Shown piece after piece: positions 1-6,923 of a stretch of 10,666 nucleotides of DNA. Position numbers and translations under genes: made by a program. Positions within the stretch are counted from its first letter, which is position 1. Every line of letters begins with the position of its first letter. Origin of the DNA: Lachnospiraceae bacterium UBA3863. GTDB taxonomy: Bacteria; Bacillota; Clostridia; Lachnospirales; Lachnospiraceae. Under the pieces are notes generated by a model. The model did no database searches, was not told the origin of the DNA, and saw only the letters and a list, made by a program, of their open reading frames with translations. Location: assembly GCA_002392385.1 (NCBI GenBank), contig DGGX01000105.1, positions 1 to 10,666 of the forward strand. Reading direction: 5' to 3'.

Positions 1-1
1 C

Positions 2-1093
2 ATGAAAGAGGAACTACTCTGCTTCCTGCGGGAGGTCTGGGAATGGCTGCAGAAGCTGTTCAATTTCCGGGACCCGCTGCACAATTTCCCCTGGAAGCTC
101 CTGTCTGTGGCGATCGCGGTGGTCGTGTGGCTTCTGGTCAATAACAATCACGATCCCGTCGTTTCCAGACAGTTTTCGGACATTCAGGTCCGCCTGCTGC
201 ACACAGAGTCGGTGGGCGAGGATATGATCTGCACGGTGCTGGACGATACGGACGTTGTGCCCACGGTGACCGTGATGGCCAACCGTTCTGTGGCGGACGC
301 CCTGTCCGCGGAGAATATCGTGGCGACAGCGGATCTCAACAATATCTCGCCGGAGGGCGAGGTGCCGATCCAGCTGTCTGTCAACCGCTACAGCGACAGT
401 GTGGAGTCCGTCAAGGGCAGCATCTCCTCGGTAAGAGTCAGCGTGGAGGAGAAGGAATCCGCCGCTTTTATCCTGCAGACGGAAACGACAGGAGACGTGG
501 CGGAAGGATATCTGCTCAACACAGTGACGGCTGAGCAGAACCAGGTGCGCGTGACGGGACCGCGTTCTGTGGTGGAGGAGATCACACGCGCGGCGGTGGT
601 TCTGGATGTGACCGGCGCAGCCGCCAACATCAACACCAATCTGGATATCCGGCTTTATGACAAGGACGACCGGGAGATATCCATGAGCAGCAGCCTGACG
701 GCCAATATCGAGAAGGTCATGGTGCGGGCGGAGATCCTGCCCACCAAGACAGTGCGGGTGGTCTGCGGGATCACCGGCCAGCCGGCAGCCGGCTATCAGG
801 CGGCGGAGGAGATCGAGATCGTGCCGGGAACGGTGACCGTCGCGGCGAGGCGGGCCCTCCTGGAGGAGCTGGAAACACTGGAGATCCCCGCGGAGGTCCT
901 CAACATCAGCGGCCTCAAGAGCAGTCTGACCAGAGTGATCGATACAGATGACCTGCTGCCGGACGGCTATGTGCTGGCAGATCCGGAGCTGGAGGGGACC
1001 ATCCGGGTAAGGGTGGAGATCACCAAAGGCTCCAATCTGAATAATCCTGCTGATGATGCGGGGGACGAAGGCGAGGAGACCAAAGGCGACTGA
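2..1093 (+). CDS. cdaR: CdaR, YbbR-domain regulator of the c-di-AMP synthase CdaA
   Basis: This encodes a 363-residue membrane-anchored protein of the YbbR/CdaR family. Family members bind the membrane diadenylate cyclase CdaA and modulate c-di-AMP synthesis, which governs potassium and osmotic balance and wall homeostasis. The sequence shows one hydrophobic segment near residues 32-47 (WKLLSVAIAVVVWLLV) after a charged, amphipathic N-terminus. Three beta-rich YbbR-like repeats follow at roughly 56-150, 155-243 and 246-340. Conserved-looking phrases are 'GYLLNTVTAEQNQVRVTGP' in repeat 2 and 'GYQAAEEIEIVPGTVTVAA' in repeat 3. The tail is acidic (DDAGDEGEE). The first ATG sits at the window edge as ATGA, which would fit overlap with an upstream cdaA stop, but the upstream gene is not visible, so the start is provisional. 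In many Firmicutes glmM follows; here a convergent gene does instead. Family assignment is strong from the TM-plus-repeat architecture. Confidence 0.88.
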   Translation: MKEELLCFLREVWEWLQKLFNFRDPLHNFPWKLLSVAIAVVVWLLVNNNHDPVVSRQFSDIQVRLLHTESVGEDMICTVLDDTDVVPTVTVMANRSVADALSAENIVATADLNNISPEGEVPIQLSVNRYSDSVESVKGSISSVRVSVEEKESAAFILQTETTGDVAEGYLLNTVTAEQNQVRVTGPRSVVEEITRAAVVLDVTGAAANINTNLDIRLYDKDDREISMSSSLTANIEKVMVRAEILPTKTVRVVCGITGQPAAGYQAAEEIEIVPGTVTVAARRALLEELETLEIPAEVLNISGLKSSLTRVIDTDDLLPDGYVLADPELEGTIRVRVEITKGSNLNNPADDAGDEGEETKGD

Positions 1094-1150
1094 CAGGCAT
1101 CCGCCATACGGATGACATGCGGGCCATAGAGACAGGCTTAAAGAAACAGC

Positions 1151-1215
1151 GGACCGGGCAGTGCCGCGGGCGGGAGGATCAGATCTCCCAGTCCCGGGGC
1201 AGGGCTGCCCGGTCC
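1151..1215. terminator. Bidirectional terminator between cdaR and the convergent transferase gene
   Basis: A perfect 11-bp inverted repeat, GGACCGGGCAG (1151-1161) and CTGCCCGGTCC (1205-1215), is followed on the plus strand by TTTTC. Inside it further arms pair: TGCC 1162-1165 with GGCA 1198-1201, CGGG 1167-1170 with CCCG 1193-1196, and GGGAG 1172-1176 with CTCCC 1185-1189. The result is one long hairpin with small bulges. On the minus strand the hairpin is followed by GCTGTTTCTTTAAG, a weaker U-tract. The right arm lies inside the last codons of the transferase gene and its stop codon (1179-1181) lies near the apex. Termination in both directions is inferred. Confidence 0.75.
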
Positions 1216-1820
1216 TTTTCTGTCGTGCAGACACTGAGGATATGTCCGTCCGTCTCCCGGGAGACGGCACACCAGTCCCTGTCTCTGAGAGAGACGGATC
1301 CGCCCTTTATAAGAGGGAGGACGTCCAGATGGCGCAGATCCTCTTTGAAGCCCGTGCCGGCGGCCTTGGAGACGCTCTCCTTCAGGGTCCAGAGCCTGAG
1401 AAAACGCCGCATTGCCTCGTCCTCCGAGGGGGCGCCTGCGACCCAGTCCCTTTCCGCCGGGACCAGGATCCGGAGCAGGGCAGCCAGCCTGCGGGGGCGG
1501 ACGGGTTCCACGTCCACGCCCACGGGAGCGGGATCCCCGCCGCGGTTGACCGCCAGCACACAGAGCTCACCGGCATGGGAGAGGCTGAAGGGCGGATGAC
1601 CGGGCGCAGAGGGCTTGCCGTCCTGTCCGTAACGGAGGGCGGATTCATCCGCTATGCCCAGGACTTCCGAGAGGAGGAGGGCTGACCCCGCGTGCAGGAG
1701 CCGTTCCCGGTCGGAGGGGATCCGGTCCGCCGCGGACAGGCGGGCAGGGAAGGCCTCTCTGAGGGCGGACAGATCCCGCGCGGCGATCTCCCTGACGGTG
1801 AGAATATGCAATGTGATCAT
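1179..1820 (-). CDS. Sfp-type 4'-phosphopantetheinyl transferase
   Basis: This 213-residue cytosolic enzyme transfers the 4'-phosphopantetheine arm of coenzyme A onto a serine of carrier proteins (fatty-acid ACP, or peptide/polyketide carrier domains), with Mg2+ as cofactor. The family motifs are in order: GKP at 68-70; FSLSHAG at 78-84 with the usual His82; GVDVEP at 101-106 with metal-binding Asp103 and Glu105; and LWTLKESVSKAAGTGF at 143-158 with Glu148 and Lys152. Length fits the Sfp/Gsp/HetI class rather than the short AcpS class. I chose the ATG at 1818-1820 because GGAGG lies 8 bases upstream; an ATG 12 codons earlier has no ribosome binding site and lies only about 8 bases past the predicted transcription start. 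No synthetase or polyketide gene is in view, so its carrier-protein target is unknown. It may serve the housekeeping ACP if the genome lacks acpS. Confidence 0.88.
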   Translation of the reverse strand: MITLHILTVREIAARDLSALREAFPARLSAADRIPSDRERLLHAGSALLLSEVLGIADESALRYGQDGKPSAPGHPPFSLSHAGELCVLAVNRGGDPAPVGVDVEPVRPRRLAALLRILVPAERDWVAGAPSEDEAMRRFLRLWTLKESVSKAAGTGFKEDLRHLDVLPLIKGGSVSLRDRDWCAVSRETDGHILSVCTTEKDRAALPRDWEI

Positions 1821-1828
1821 AAGGGCAG

Positions 1829-1833
1829 CCTCC
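1829..1833 (-). promoter_or_regulatory. Ribosome binding site fixing the transferase start
   Basis: The minus strand reads GGAGG, 8 bases before the ATG at 1820. This favours that start over the ATG at 1856, which has no Shine-Dalgarno sequence. Confidence 0.75.
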
Positions 1834-1870
1834 CGGTAAGCAGTCAAGACCAGCATGGACAGTTACCGGT

Positions 1871-1899
1871 ATTGTAAAGGAAGAAACCGGAGAAGGCAA
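1871..1899 (-). promoter_or_regulatory. Predicted promoter of the phosphopantetheinyl transferase gene
   Basis: On the minus strand a -35 element TTGCCT (1894-1899) and a -10 element TACAAT (1871-1876, five of six consensus bases) are separated by exactly 17 bases. The predicted transcription start near 1864 gives a leader of about 44 bases before the ATG at 1820. Confidence 0.55.
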
Positions 1900-1955
1900 T
1901 AGATCCGCAGACACCTCCATATACACGTAATTGGCGGAAACCGGCAGGGGCATAT

Positions 1956-1976
1956 GAACAAATATCGAACAAGTTC
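1956..1976. promoter_or_regulatory. Candidate operator in the divergent control region
   Basis: GAACAA occurs at 1956-1961 and again at 1967-1972, 11 bases apart (about one helical turn). The second copy forms the dyad GAACAAGTTC (1967-1976). The site lies just upstream of the -35 of the GntR-family gene, between the two divergent promoters, where a repressor or autoregulator would be expected to bind. It does not clearly match a known HutC, TreR or NagR operator, so its function is a guess. Confidence 0.25.
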
Positions 1977-1985
1977 CTATATTGA

Positions 1986-2014
1986 TTGCATTTTTAAAAG
2001 GCCAACTGTATAAT
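1986..2014 (+). promoter_or_regulatory. Predicted sigma-A promoter of the GntR-family gene
   Basis: A perfect -10 element TATAAT (2009-2014) is preceded after 17 bases by TTGCAT (1986-1991), a weak -35. The region is strikingly AT-rich against a GC-rich background. The predicted transcript starts near 2021, giving a leader of about 70 bases. Confidence 0.65.
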
Positions 2015-2091
2015 ATCATCCAAGGTAAAAACAAGGGCTGTAACGGTCCGGGGTAAGGCAAGCAAAACCAGAGTTTCATTAAGGAGAGACT

Positions 2092-2817
2092 ATGCCTGCA
2101 CAGAAGTATTATATGATCTATCAGGACCTGAAACAGGAGATCGAAGACGGGGTATACCCGCCGGAGACCTGCATTCCCACGGAGTATTCTCTGGTCAAGC
2201 GCTACACCTGCTCCCGCAATACGGTGAGAAGAGCCATCCAGCAGCTGCAGGAGATCGGCTACGTCCAGAGCATACACGGCAAGGGTGTTGTGGTGATCTA
2301 TCACAAAGAGCTTACGACCTATTATCGTGAGGGCTTCGAGAGCATGATCGCCTTCTACAGCCGTCAGAACAAGAAGGTCGACTATCGGCTTCTGGAACTG
2401 CGTCACTATATTGCCGGCCCGGAGGAAGTGGAGATGGGCTTCCGGCCCGGAACAGAGATGTGCATGATCCGCAGACTCCGTATCGTGGAGCAGGTGCCTA
2501 CGGCCATAGAGATCGCCCGTTTCCCCGACAAGATGGTCAAGGGTATGACCGAGAAGATCGCAAGGACCTCGATCTATGATTACATCCTCAAGGAGGTGGG
2601 TGAGAAGCTCATTTCCAGCCGCCGCCGGATCACGGTGGAACCGGCCACGGAAGAGGACATGGAATTCCTGGATCCCGTTCCCTTCGGCTGTGTGGCGGTC
2701 ATCACCAGCCGTTCCTACGACGCGAACGGACAGATGGTCGAGTATTCCCAGTCGAGAAACAATCCGCAGGATTTCTCCTACGGCACGATCGTAAGAGACC
2801 GGAGAATTTCCGATTGA
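2092..2817 (+). CDS. GntR-family (HutC/UTRA) transcriptional regulator
   Basis: This 241-residue DNA-binding repressor-type protein has an N-terminal winged helix at about residues 6-70, with the GntR signature 'IPTEYSLVKRYTCSRNTVRRA' spanning 28-48 and the wing 'SIHGKGVVV' at 60-68. A C-terminal UTRA ligand-binding domain covers about 85-237. In this family UTRA domains bind small molecules, often sugar phosphates, amino-sugar phosphates or histidine-pathway intermediates. The N-terminus resembles trehalose repressors (TreR-like 'YYMIYQDLKQEI'), but no sugar transport or hydrolase gene lies nearby, so the effector is unknown. The start is supported by AAGGAG (2081-2086), 5 bases before the ATG. 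It has its own promoter and terminator, hence is monocistronic. Likely targets are itself and possibly the divergent transferase gene. Confidence 0.9.
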   Translation: MPAQKYYMIYQDLKQEIEDGVYPPETCIPTEYSLVKRYTCSRNTVRRAIQQLQEIGYVQSIHGKGVVVIYHKELTTYYREGFESMIAFYSRQNKKVDYRLLELRHYIAGPEEVEMGFRPGTEMCMIRRLRIVEQVPTAIEIARFPDKMVKGMTEKIARTSIYDYILKEVGEKLISSRRRITVEPATEEDMEFLDPVPFGCVAVITSRSYDANGQMVEYSQSRNNPQDFSYGTIVRDRRISD

Positions 2818-2851
2818 CGGACTCCTTATAAGAAACGGACAGAACAGTCAG

Positions 2852-2877
2852 GGCTCCTGCGCGGCAGGAGCCTTTTT
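2852..2877 (+). terminator. Intrinsic terminator of the GntR-family gene
   Basis: GGCTCCTGC (2852-2860), the 3-base loop GCG and GCAGGAGCC (2864-2872) form a perfect 9-bp stem followed directly by TTTTT (2873-2877). It lies 35 bases after the stop codon of the regulator gene. Confidence 0.92.
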
Positions 2878-2879
2878 GC

Positions 2880-2904
2880 CTGCCGGCGCGGTGAGAGCCG
2901 GCAG
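2880..2904 (+). other. Second stem-loop between the terminator and dus
   Basis: CTGCCGGC (2880-2887) and GCCGGCAG (2897-2904) can form an 8-bp stem with a 9-base loop, starting just 2 bases past the terminator U-tract. Its right arm ends 3 bases before GAGGG, the ribosome binding site of dus. It has no U-tract of its own. It may protect or modulate the dus message; no family is recognised. Confidence 0.5.
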
Positions 2905-2918
2905 AGAGAGGGAAGAGT

Positions 2919-3905
2919 ATGTACTACGACGCGGCGCCCCTCGAGGGCATAACGGGATGGGTCTGGCGGCAGGTGCACAGCCGCCATTTTCCCGGGGCAG
3001 ACCACTATTACGCCCCCTTTGTGGCGCCCAACCATACGCGGAACTTCAAGACCAGGGAGCGGGAGGACCTGCTGCCCGCCCACAACGCGGGCCTGGACCT
3101 GATCCCCCAGATCCTGTCCAACAAGGCGGATGAATTCCTCTGGGCGGCCGGGGAGATCCGGGCCATGGGCTATCAGGAGATCAACCTCAACCTGGGCTGT
3201 CCGGTGCCTATGATCGCCCGCAAGAAGAAGGGGTCGGGCCTGCTGGGAGACCCGGAGATGCTGGACCGCCTACTCTGGGGCGTTTTCGACGGCCTGGAGA
3301 GGGAGGGATGCGGCGATCTCCGCATCTCGGTCAAGACCCGGCTGGGGACGGAGGATTATTCCCGGGTGGAGGAGATCATGGGGATCTACCGCCGGTACCC
3401 CCTCTGCGCCCTGATCATCCATCCCCGCACCCAGAAGGATATGTATCTGCGGCCGACGGACCCGGCCATGTTCGGCAGGGCCCTGGAGGCCTTACCGGAG
3501 GACGGGCCGTCCGCCCCGCGGATATGCTACAACGGGGACCTGAAGACGGCGGGGGACTGCCGGAACATGGCCCTTCGCTATCCCCGGATCGGGGGTCTCA
3601 TGCTGGGACGGGGCCTTCTGGCGGATCCGGCCCTGATCCGGGAGGCCCGGGGAGGCGGTCCCCTGACCGCCCGGGAGCTGCGGGCCTTCCACGACGACAT
3701 GCTGGCCGCCCAGAGAGAGACTCTGCCGGGGGACGCGGTGACCATCGGCCGGATGAAGGAGCTCTGGCTCTATATGGGGACCTGCTTCGCCGACGCGGAC
3801 CAGGGCCTGAAGGAGATCCGCAAGGCCGGCGACATGGTCCGTTACCGGGCCGCGGTGAGGAGCGTCTTCACCCATGGCCGCTTCATCCGCGGGGAAGAGG
3901 CATGA
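2919..3905 (+). CDS. dus: tRNA-dihydrouridine synthase family protein
   Basis: This 328-residue FMN-dependent enzyme reduces specific uridines in tRNA to dihydrouridine using NADPH. It has the Dus TIM-barrel motifs: APLEGITGWVWR near the N-terminus (6-17, FMN site); INLNLGCP at 88-95 with the catalytic Cys94; SVKTRLG at 137-143 with Lys139; LIIHPRTQ at 165-172 with His168 in the phosphate/FMN region; CYNGDL at 203-208; and GLMLGRGLLADP at 226-237. The lysine-rich 'ARKKKGSGLL' after the catalytic loop fits the family's KKG-G-LL segment. The C-terminal part (about 250-328) matches the helical tRNA-binding domain. Which uridine it modifies cannot be told from sequence. GAGGG (2908-2912) lies 6 bases before the chosen ATG. 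No promoter is evident in the short gap after the upstream terminator. Neighbouring proS and cca also act on tRNA. Confidence 0.92.
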   Translation: MYYDAAPLEGITGWVWRQVHSRHFPGADHYYAPFVAPNHTRNFKTREREDLLPAHNAGLDLIPQILSNKADEFLWAAGEIRAMGYQEINLNLGCPVPMIARKKKGSGLLGDPEMLDRLLWGVFDGLEREGCGDLRISVKTRLGTEDYSRVEEIMGIYRRYPLCALIIHPRTQKDMYLRPTDPAMFGRALEALPEDGPSAPRICYNGDLKTAGDCRNMALRYPRIGGLMLGRGLLADPALIREARGGGPLTARELRAFHDDMLAAQRETLPGDAVTIGRMKELWLYMGTCFADADQGLKEIRKAGDMVRYRAAVRSVFTHGRFIRGEEA

Positions 3906-3931
3906 AGAAGGCCGCGGATCGGCCCATGCCG

Positions 3932-3961
3932 TTGACAAAAGCCGTGGTCAGCGTCTAATAT
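3932..3961 (+). promoter_or_regulatory. Predicted sigma-A promoter of proS-cca
   Basis: A perfect -35 TTGACA (3932-3937) and a -10 TAATAT (3956-3961, four of six consensus bases) are separated by 18 bases. The predicted start near 3968 gives a leader of about 75 bases before proS. That is too short for a T-box riboswitch, and I see no T-box motif. Confidence 0.65.
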
Positions 3962-4041
3962 GGTAAGAACCGGGTGCGGAATGCGGCATCAGGCAGGCGT
4001 GTCCGGCAAGGCAGGATCAACGGGTACAGATTGGAGAGAGT

Positions 4042-5475
4042 ATGAAAGAGCAGAAGAAACTCGTGGCGGAGATCACCTCGATGGAGGAGGATTTTGCCCA
4101 GTGGTATACGGATGTCGTCATCAAGGCGGGTCTGATCGCCTATTCGCATATCAAAGGATTCATGGTCTATAAGCCCGCGGGCTATGCCCTCTGGGAGGCG
4201 GTGCAGAAATATCTGGATGCCCGTTTCAAGGCCGTGGGCGTTGAGAACGTCTACCTGCCCATGATGATTCCGGAGAACCTCCTGAACAAGGAAGGCGATC
4301 TGGTCAAGGGCTTCGCGCCGGAGGTGGCCTGGGTCACCCACGGCGGCAGCGAGGAGCTGCAGGAGAGGATCTGTGTGCGTCCCACCTCGGAGACGCTCTT
4401 CTGTGACTTCTACAGGGATGAGATCCACTCCTACAGGGATCTTCCCAAGGTCTACAACCAGTGGTGCAGCGTCGTGCGCTGGGAGAAGGAGACCCGTCCC
4501 TTCCTCCGTTCCAGAGAGTTCATGTGGCAGGAGGGTCACACCGCCCACGCCACCGCGGAGGAGGCAGAGGCCAGGACCCAGCAGATGCTGAACGTCTACG
4601 CGGATTTCTGCGCCGAGGATCTGGCCATTCCCACCATCAAGGGCCAGAAGACCGACAAGGAGAAGTTCGCCGGCGCCGTGGCGACCTACACCATCGAGGC
4701 CCTGATGCACGACGGACGTGCCCTGCAGAGCGGCACCAGCCATGACTTCGGCAGTGATTTTGCCGAGGCCTATGACATCACCTTTACGGACAGGGACAAT
4801 AAGCTCAAGCATGTCTACCAGACCTCCTGGGGACTTTCCACCCGTATCATCGGCGCCCTGATCATGGTGCACGGCGATGATTCCGGTCTGGTGCTGCCGC
4901 CCCGCATCGCGCCGACACAGGTCATGATCATCCCCATCCAGCAGCGCAAGCCGGGCGTCATGGACAAGGCCAGGGAGCTCGCGCAGGAGCTGTCGGATTT
5001 CCGTGTCAAGGTCGACGAGACGGACAAGAGCCCGGGATTCAAGTTCGCGGACCAGGAGATGCGCGGTATTCCGCTGCGTATCGAGATCGGTCCCCGCGAC
5101 ATCGAGAACGGCAAGTGCATCGTCGCGCGCAGGGACAGCGGCGAGAAGATGGAGGTCGCCCTCAGCGATCTGAAGGAGACCATCGGAAAGCTCCTGCCTC
5201 AGATCCAGCAGGATATGTATGACCGCGCCAAGGCGCATCTGGAGTCTCACACCTACAGCGCCGCAGACAAGGAGGCCTTTGTGAAGACCTTCGCCGAGAA
5301 GAGCGGTTTCGTCAAGGCCATGTGGTGCGGAGACCGCGCCTGTGAGGACGCCATCAAGGAAGAGATGGGCGTCACCAGCCGCTGCATGCCCTTCGAGCAG
5401 GAGCATATCGCGGACACCTGCGTCTGGTGCGGGAAGAAAGCGAAGAAGATGGTGTACTGGGGAAGAGCGTATTAA
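4042..5475 (+). CDS. proS: Prolyl-tRNA synthetase, archaeal/eukaryal-type (ProS type 3)
   Basis: This 477-residue class II aminoacyl-tRNA synthetase charges tRNA-Pro with proline in the cytosol. Motif 1 (about 41-77) contains [14 protein letters not shown] and ends YLPMMIP. The proline pocket has RPTSE (113-117). Motif 2 is [20 protein letters not shown] (152-171), and motif 3 runs from [19 protein letters not shown] (264-282) to PPRIAP. An anticodon-binding domain (about 291-390) and a C-terminal zinc-binding domain follow, with Cys429, Cys434, Cys460 and Cys463, ending VYWGRAY with a terminal tyrosine. This matches the archaeal/eukaryal class, not the E. coli-type enzyme of about 570 residues with an inserted editing domain. 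Such enzymes occur in many Clostridia and a few other bacteria. GGAG (4033-4036) sits 5 bases before the ATG. The stop codon directly abuts cca. Confidence 0.97.
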   Translation: MKEQKKLVAEITSMEEDFAQWYTDVVIKAGLIAYSHIKGFMVYKPAGYALWEAVQKYLDARFKAVGVENVYLPMMIPENLLNKEGDLVKGFAPEVAWVTHGGSEELQERICVRPTSETLFCDFYRDEIHSYRDLPKVYNQWCSVVRWEKETRPFLRSREFMWQEGHTAHATAEEAEARTQQMLNVYADFCAEDLAIPTIKGQKTDKEKFAGAVATYTIEALMHDGRALQSGTSHDFGSDFAEAYDITFTDRDNKLKHVYQTSWGLSTRIIGALIMVHGDDSGLVLPPRIAPTQVMIIPIQQRKPGVMDKARELAQELSDFRVKVDETDKSPGFKFADQEMRGIPLRIEIGPRDIENGKCIVARRDSGEKMEVALSDLKETIGKLLPQIQQDMYDRAKAHLESHTYSAADKEAFVKTFAEKSGFVKAMWCGDRACEDAIKEEMGVTSRCMPFEQEHIADTCVWCGKKAKKMVYWGRAY

Positions 5476-6831
5476 ATGAGAGAGATCCGGCTTCCGGACA
5501 ATGTAAACAGGATCCTGGCACAGCTGCACGCCGCGGGGCACGAAGCCTACGCGGTGGGCGGCTGTGTTCGTGATTCCCTGCTGGGAAGAGAGCCCAACGA
5601 CTGGGACATCACGACATCGGCCCTCCCGCAGGAGGTCAAGTCGCTCTTCCCACGCACGGTGGATACCGGCATCCGGCACGGCACCGTGACGGTGATGATC
5701 GGCACGGAAGGCTATGAGGTGACCACCTACCGGATCGACGGCAGCTATTCGGACGGACGGCACCCGGACAGCGTGACCTTCACCGGCAGCCTGGCCGACG
5801 ACCTGTGCAGGCGGGATTTCACCATCAATGCCATGGCCTATGCCCCCGGCGAGGGAGTCGTGGATCTGTTCGGCGGTCAGGAGGACCTGGAGAGCGGCGT
5901 CGTCCGGGCGGTCGGGGATTCCCTGCAGAGGTTCTCCGAGGACGCCCTGCGGATGATGCGGGCGATCCGGTTCGCCGCGCAGCTGGGCTACAGGGTGGAG
6001 GAGGAGACCTTCCACGCCATCCGGAAGCTGGCGGGCACCCTGGACAGGGTGAGCCCGGAGCGGATCCGCACGGAGCTGGACAAGCTCCTGCTGTCCCCCC
6101 ATCCCGGCATGTTCAGGCTCCTGTGGGAGACCGGCCTCACGGAGGTCTTCCTGCCCGAATGGGGTCCCTGCATGGAGACCGCCCAGAACAATCCCCACCA
6201 CCTGTACACGGTGGGCGACCATATCCTGCGCAGCGTCGAGGCCGTGCCGGCCGACCGTGTCCTGCGCCTGACCATGCTCTTTCATGACATCGGCAAGCCC
6301 GCCTGTCTGACGACGGACGAGAATGGCGTGGACCATTTCTATGGCCACCAGGAGGTGTCGGCCGAGATGACGGATCGCAGGCTCCGGGCTCTCCGCTATG
6401 ACAACCGCACCAGGGAGGCCGTGGTGCGCCTGGTAAGTCTCCACGACCGGTGGATCGGCGATACGCCGTCTGCCGTCCGCAGGGCGGCCGCCTCGGTGGG
6501 AACGGACCTCTTCCCCCTCCTGCTGCAGGTCAAGGAGGCGGACGTCTACGCCCAGAGCGATTACCGGAGGGAGGAGAAGGAAGCCTGCCTCGGGAAGGTC
6601 CGGGAGATCTACGGGCAGATCCTGGCCCAGGGCGACTGCATGACCCTCAGGGACCTGGCTGTGAACGGCCGGGACCTGATGGAAATGGGCATGCAGGCGG
6701 GTCCCGGGATCGGCAGAGTCCTGCAGGAACTGCTGTGGGACGTGCAGGAGGAGCCCCTGCACAACGAGCGTGAGTATCTGCTGAAAAAGGCCGTATCTTC
6801 ACATTTTTTTAATGAAGATGCGGGACGCTGA
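5476..6831 (+). CDS. cca: CCA tRNA nucleotidyltransferase with HD domain
   Basis: This 451-residue class II nucleotidyltransferase builds or repairs the 3' CCA end of tRNAs from CTP and ATP. Motif A includes AVGGCVRDSLLG (26-37) and NDWDITTSA (41-49), with the metal-binding pair Asp42 and Asp44. RRDFTINAMAY (112-122) is motif B, and SEDALRMMRAIRFAAQLGY (154-172) carries the EDxxR element of the nucleotide-selecting pocket. A C-terminal HD phosphohydrolase-like domain shows LFHDIGKP (268-275, His270/Asp271). Because the EDxxR motif and a complete head domain are present, full CCA addition is likely, but CC-only or A-only specialisation cannot be excluded from sequence. The ATG follows the proS stop with no gap. 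GGAAGAG (5461-5467) inside the proS end, 8 bases upstream, probably serves as its ribosome binding site. No clear terminator follows, so read-through into hup is possible. Confidence 0.93.
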   Translation: MREIRLPDNVNRILAQLHAAGHEAYAVGGCVRDSLLGREPNDWDITTSALPQEVKSLFPRTVDTGIRHGTVTVMIGTEGYEVTTYRIDGSYSDGRHPDSVTFTGSLADDLCRRDFTINAMAYAPGEGVVDLFGGQEDLESGVVRAVGDSLQRFSEDALRMMRAIRFAAQLGYRVEEETFHAIRKLAGTLDRVSPERIRTELDKLLLSPHPGMFRLLWETGLTEVFLPEWGPCMETAQNNPHHLYTVGDHILRSVEAVPADRVLRLTMLFHDIGKPACLTTDENGVDHFYGHQEVSAEMTDRRLRALRYDNRTREAVVRLVSLHDRWIGDTPSAVRRAAASVGTDLFPLLLQVKEADVYAQSDYRREEKEACLGKVREIYGQILAQGDCMTLRDLAVNGRDLMEMGMQAGPGIGRVLQELLWDVQEEPLHNEREYLLKKAVSSHFFNEDAGR

Positions 6832-6845
6832 AGTGGCTATATCTG

Positions 6846-6874
6846 TTGACAAAGCCATTGGAGCGTTATAAATT
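6846..6874 (+). promoter_or_regulatory. Predicted promoter of hup
   Basis: A perfect -35 TTGACA (6846-6851) is followed by an AT-rich -10 region. TATAAA (6867-6872) is the best hexamer but at a short 15-base spacing; TAAATT (6869-6874) gives 17 bases with a weaker match. The surrounding stretch to 6880 is the most AT-rich in the right half, as expected for a strong promoter of an abundant nucleoid protein. Confidence 0.6.
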
Positions 6875-6923
6875 TAATATGTTACCGAAATACGGGTATT
6901 GATCCATTTATCAGGAGGTTAAG

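Noticed and set aside
14..1270. A 418-codon minus-strand open frame antisense to cdaR
   Set aside because: Low-complexity His/Arg/Leu-rich translation without recognisable domains. It overlaps both cdaR and the transferase gene, and cdaR has a clear TM-plus-repeat architecture.
2814..2832. TTGACG and TATAAG near the end of the GntR-family gene as a promoter for dus
   Set aside because: The spacing is only 7 bases, too short for a sigma-A promoter, and a strong terminator follows immediately.
3962..4041. Possible T-box riboswitch upstream of proS
   Set aside because: The leader is about 75 bases, with no T-box sequence, specifier loop or terminator/antiterminator pair.
3955..6762. A 935-codon open frame on the minus strand antisense to proS and cca
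   Set aside because: It is a shadow of GC-rich third codon positions. The translation is rich in H, L, G, R and P with no domain, while the plus strand carries two complete, motif-rich genes.
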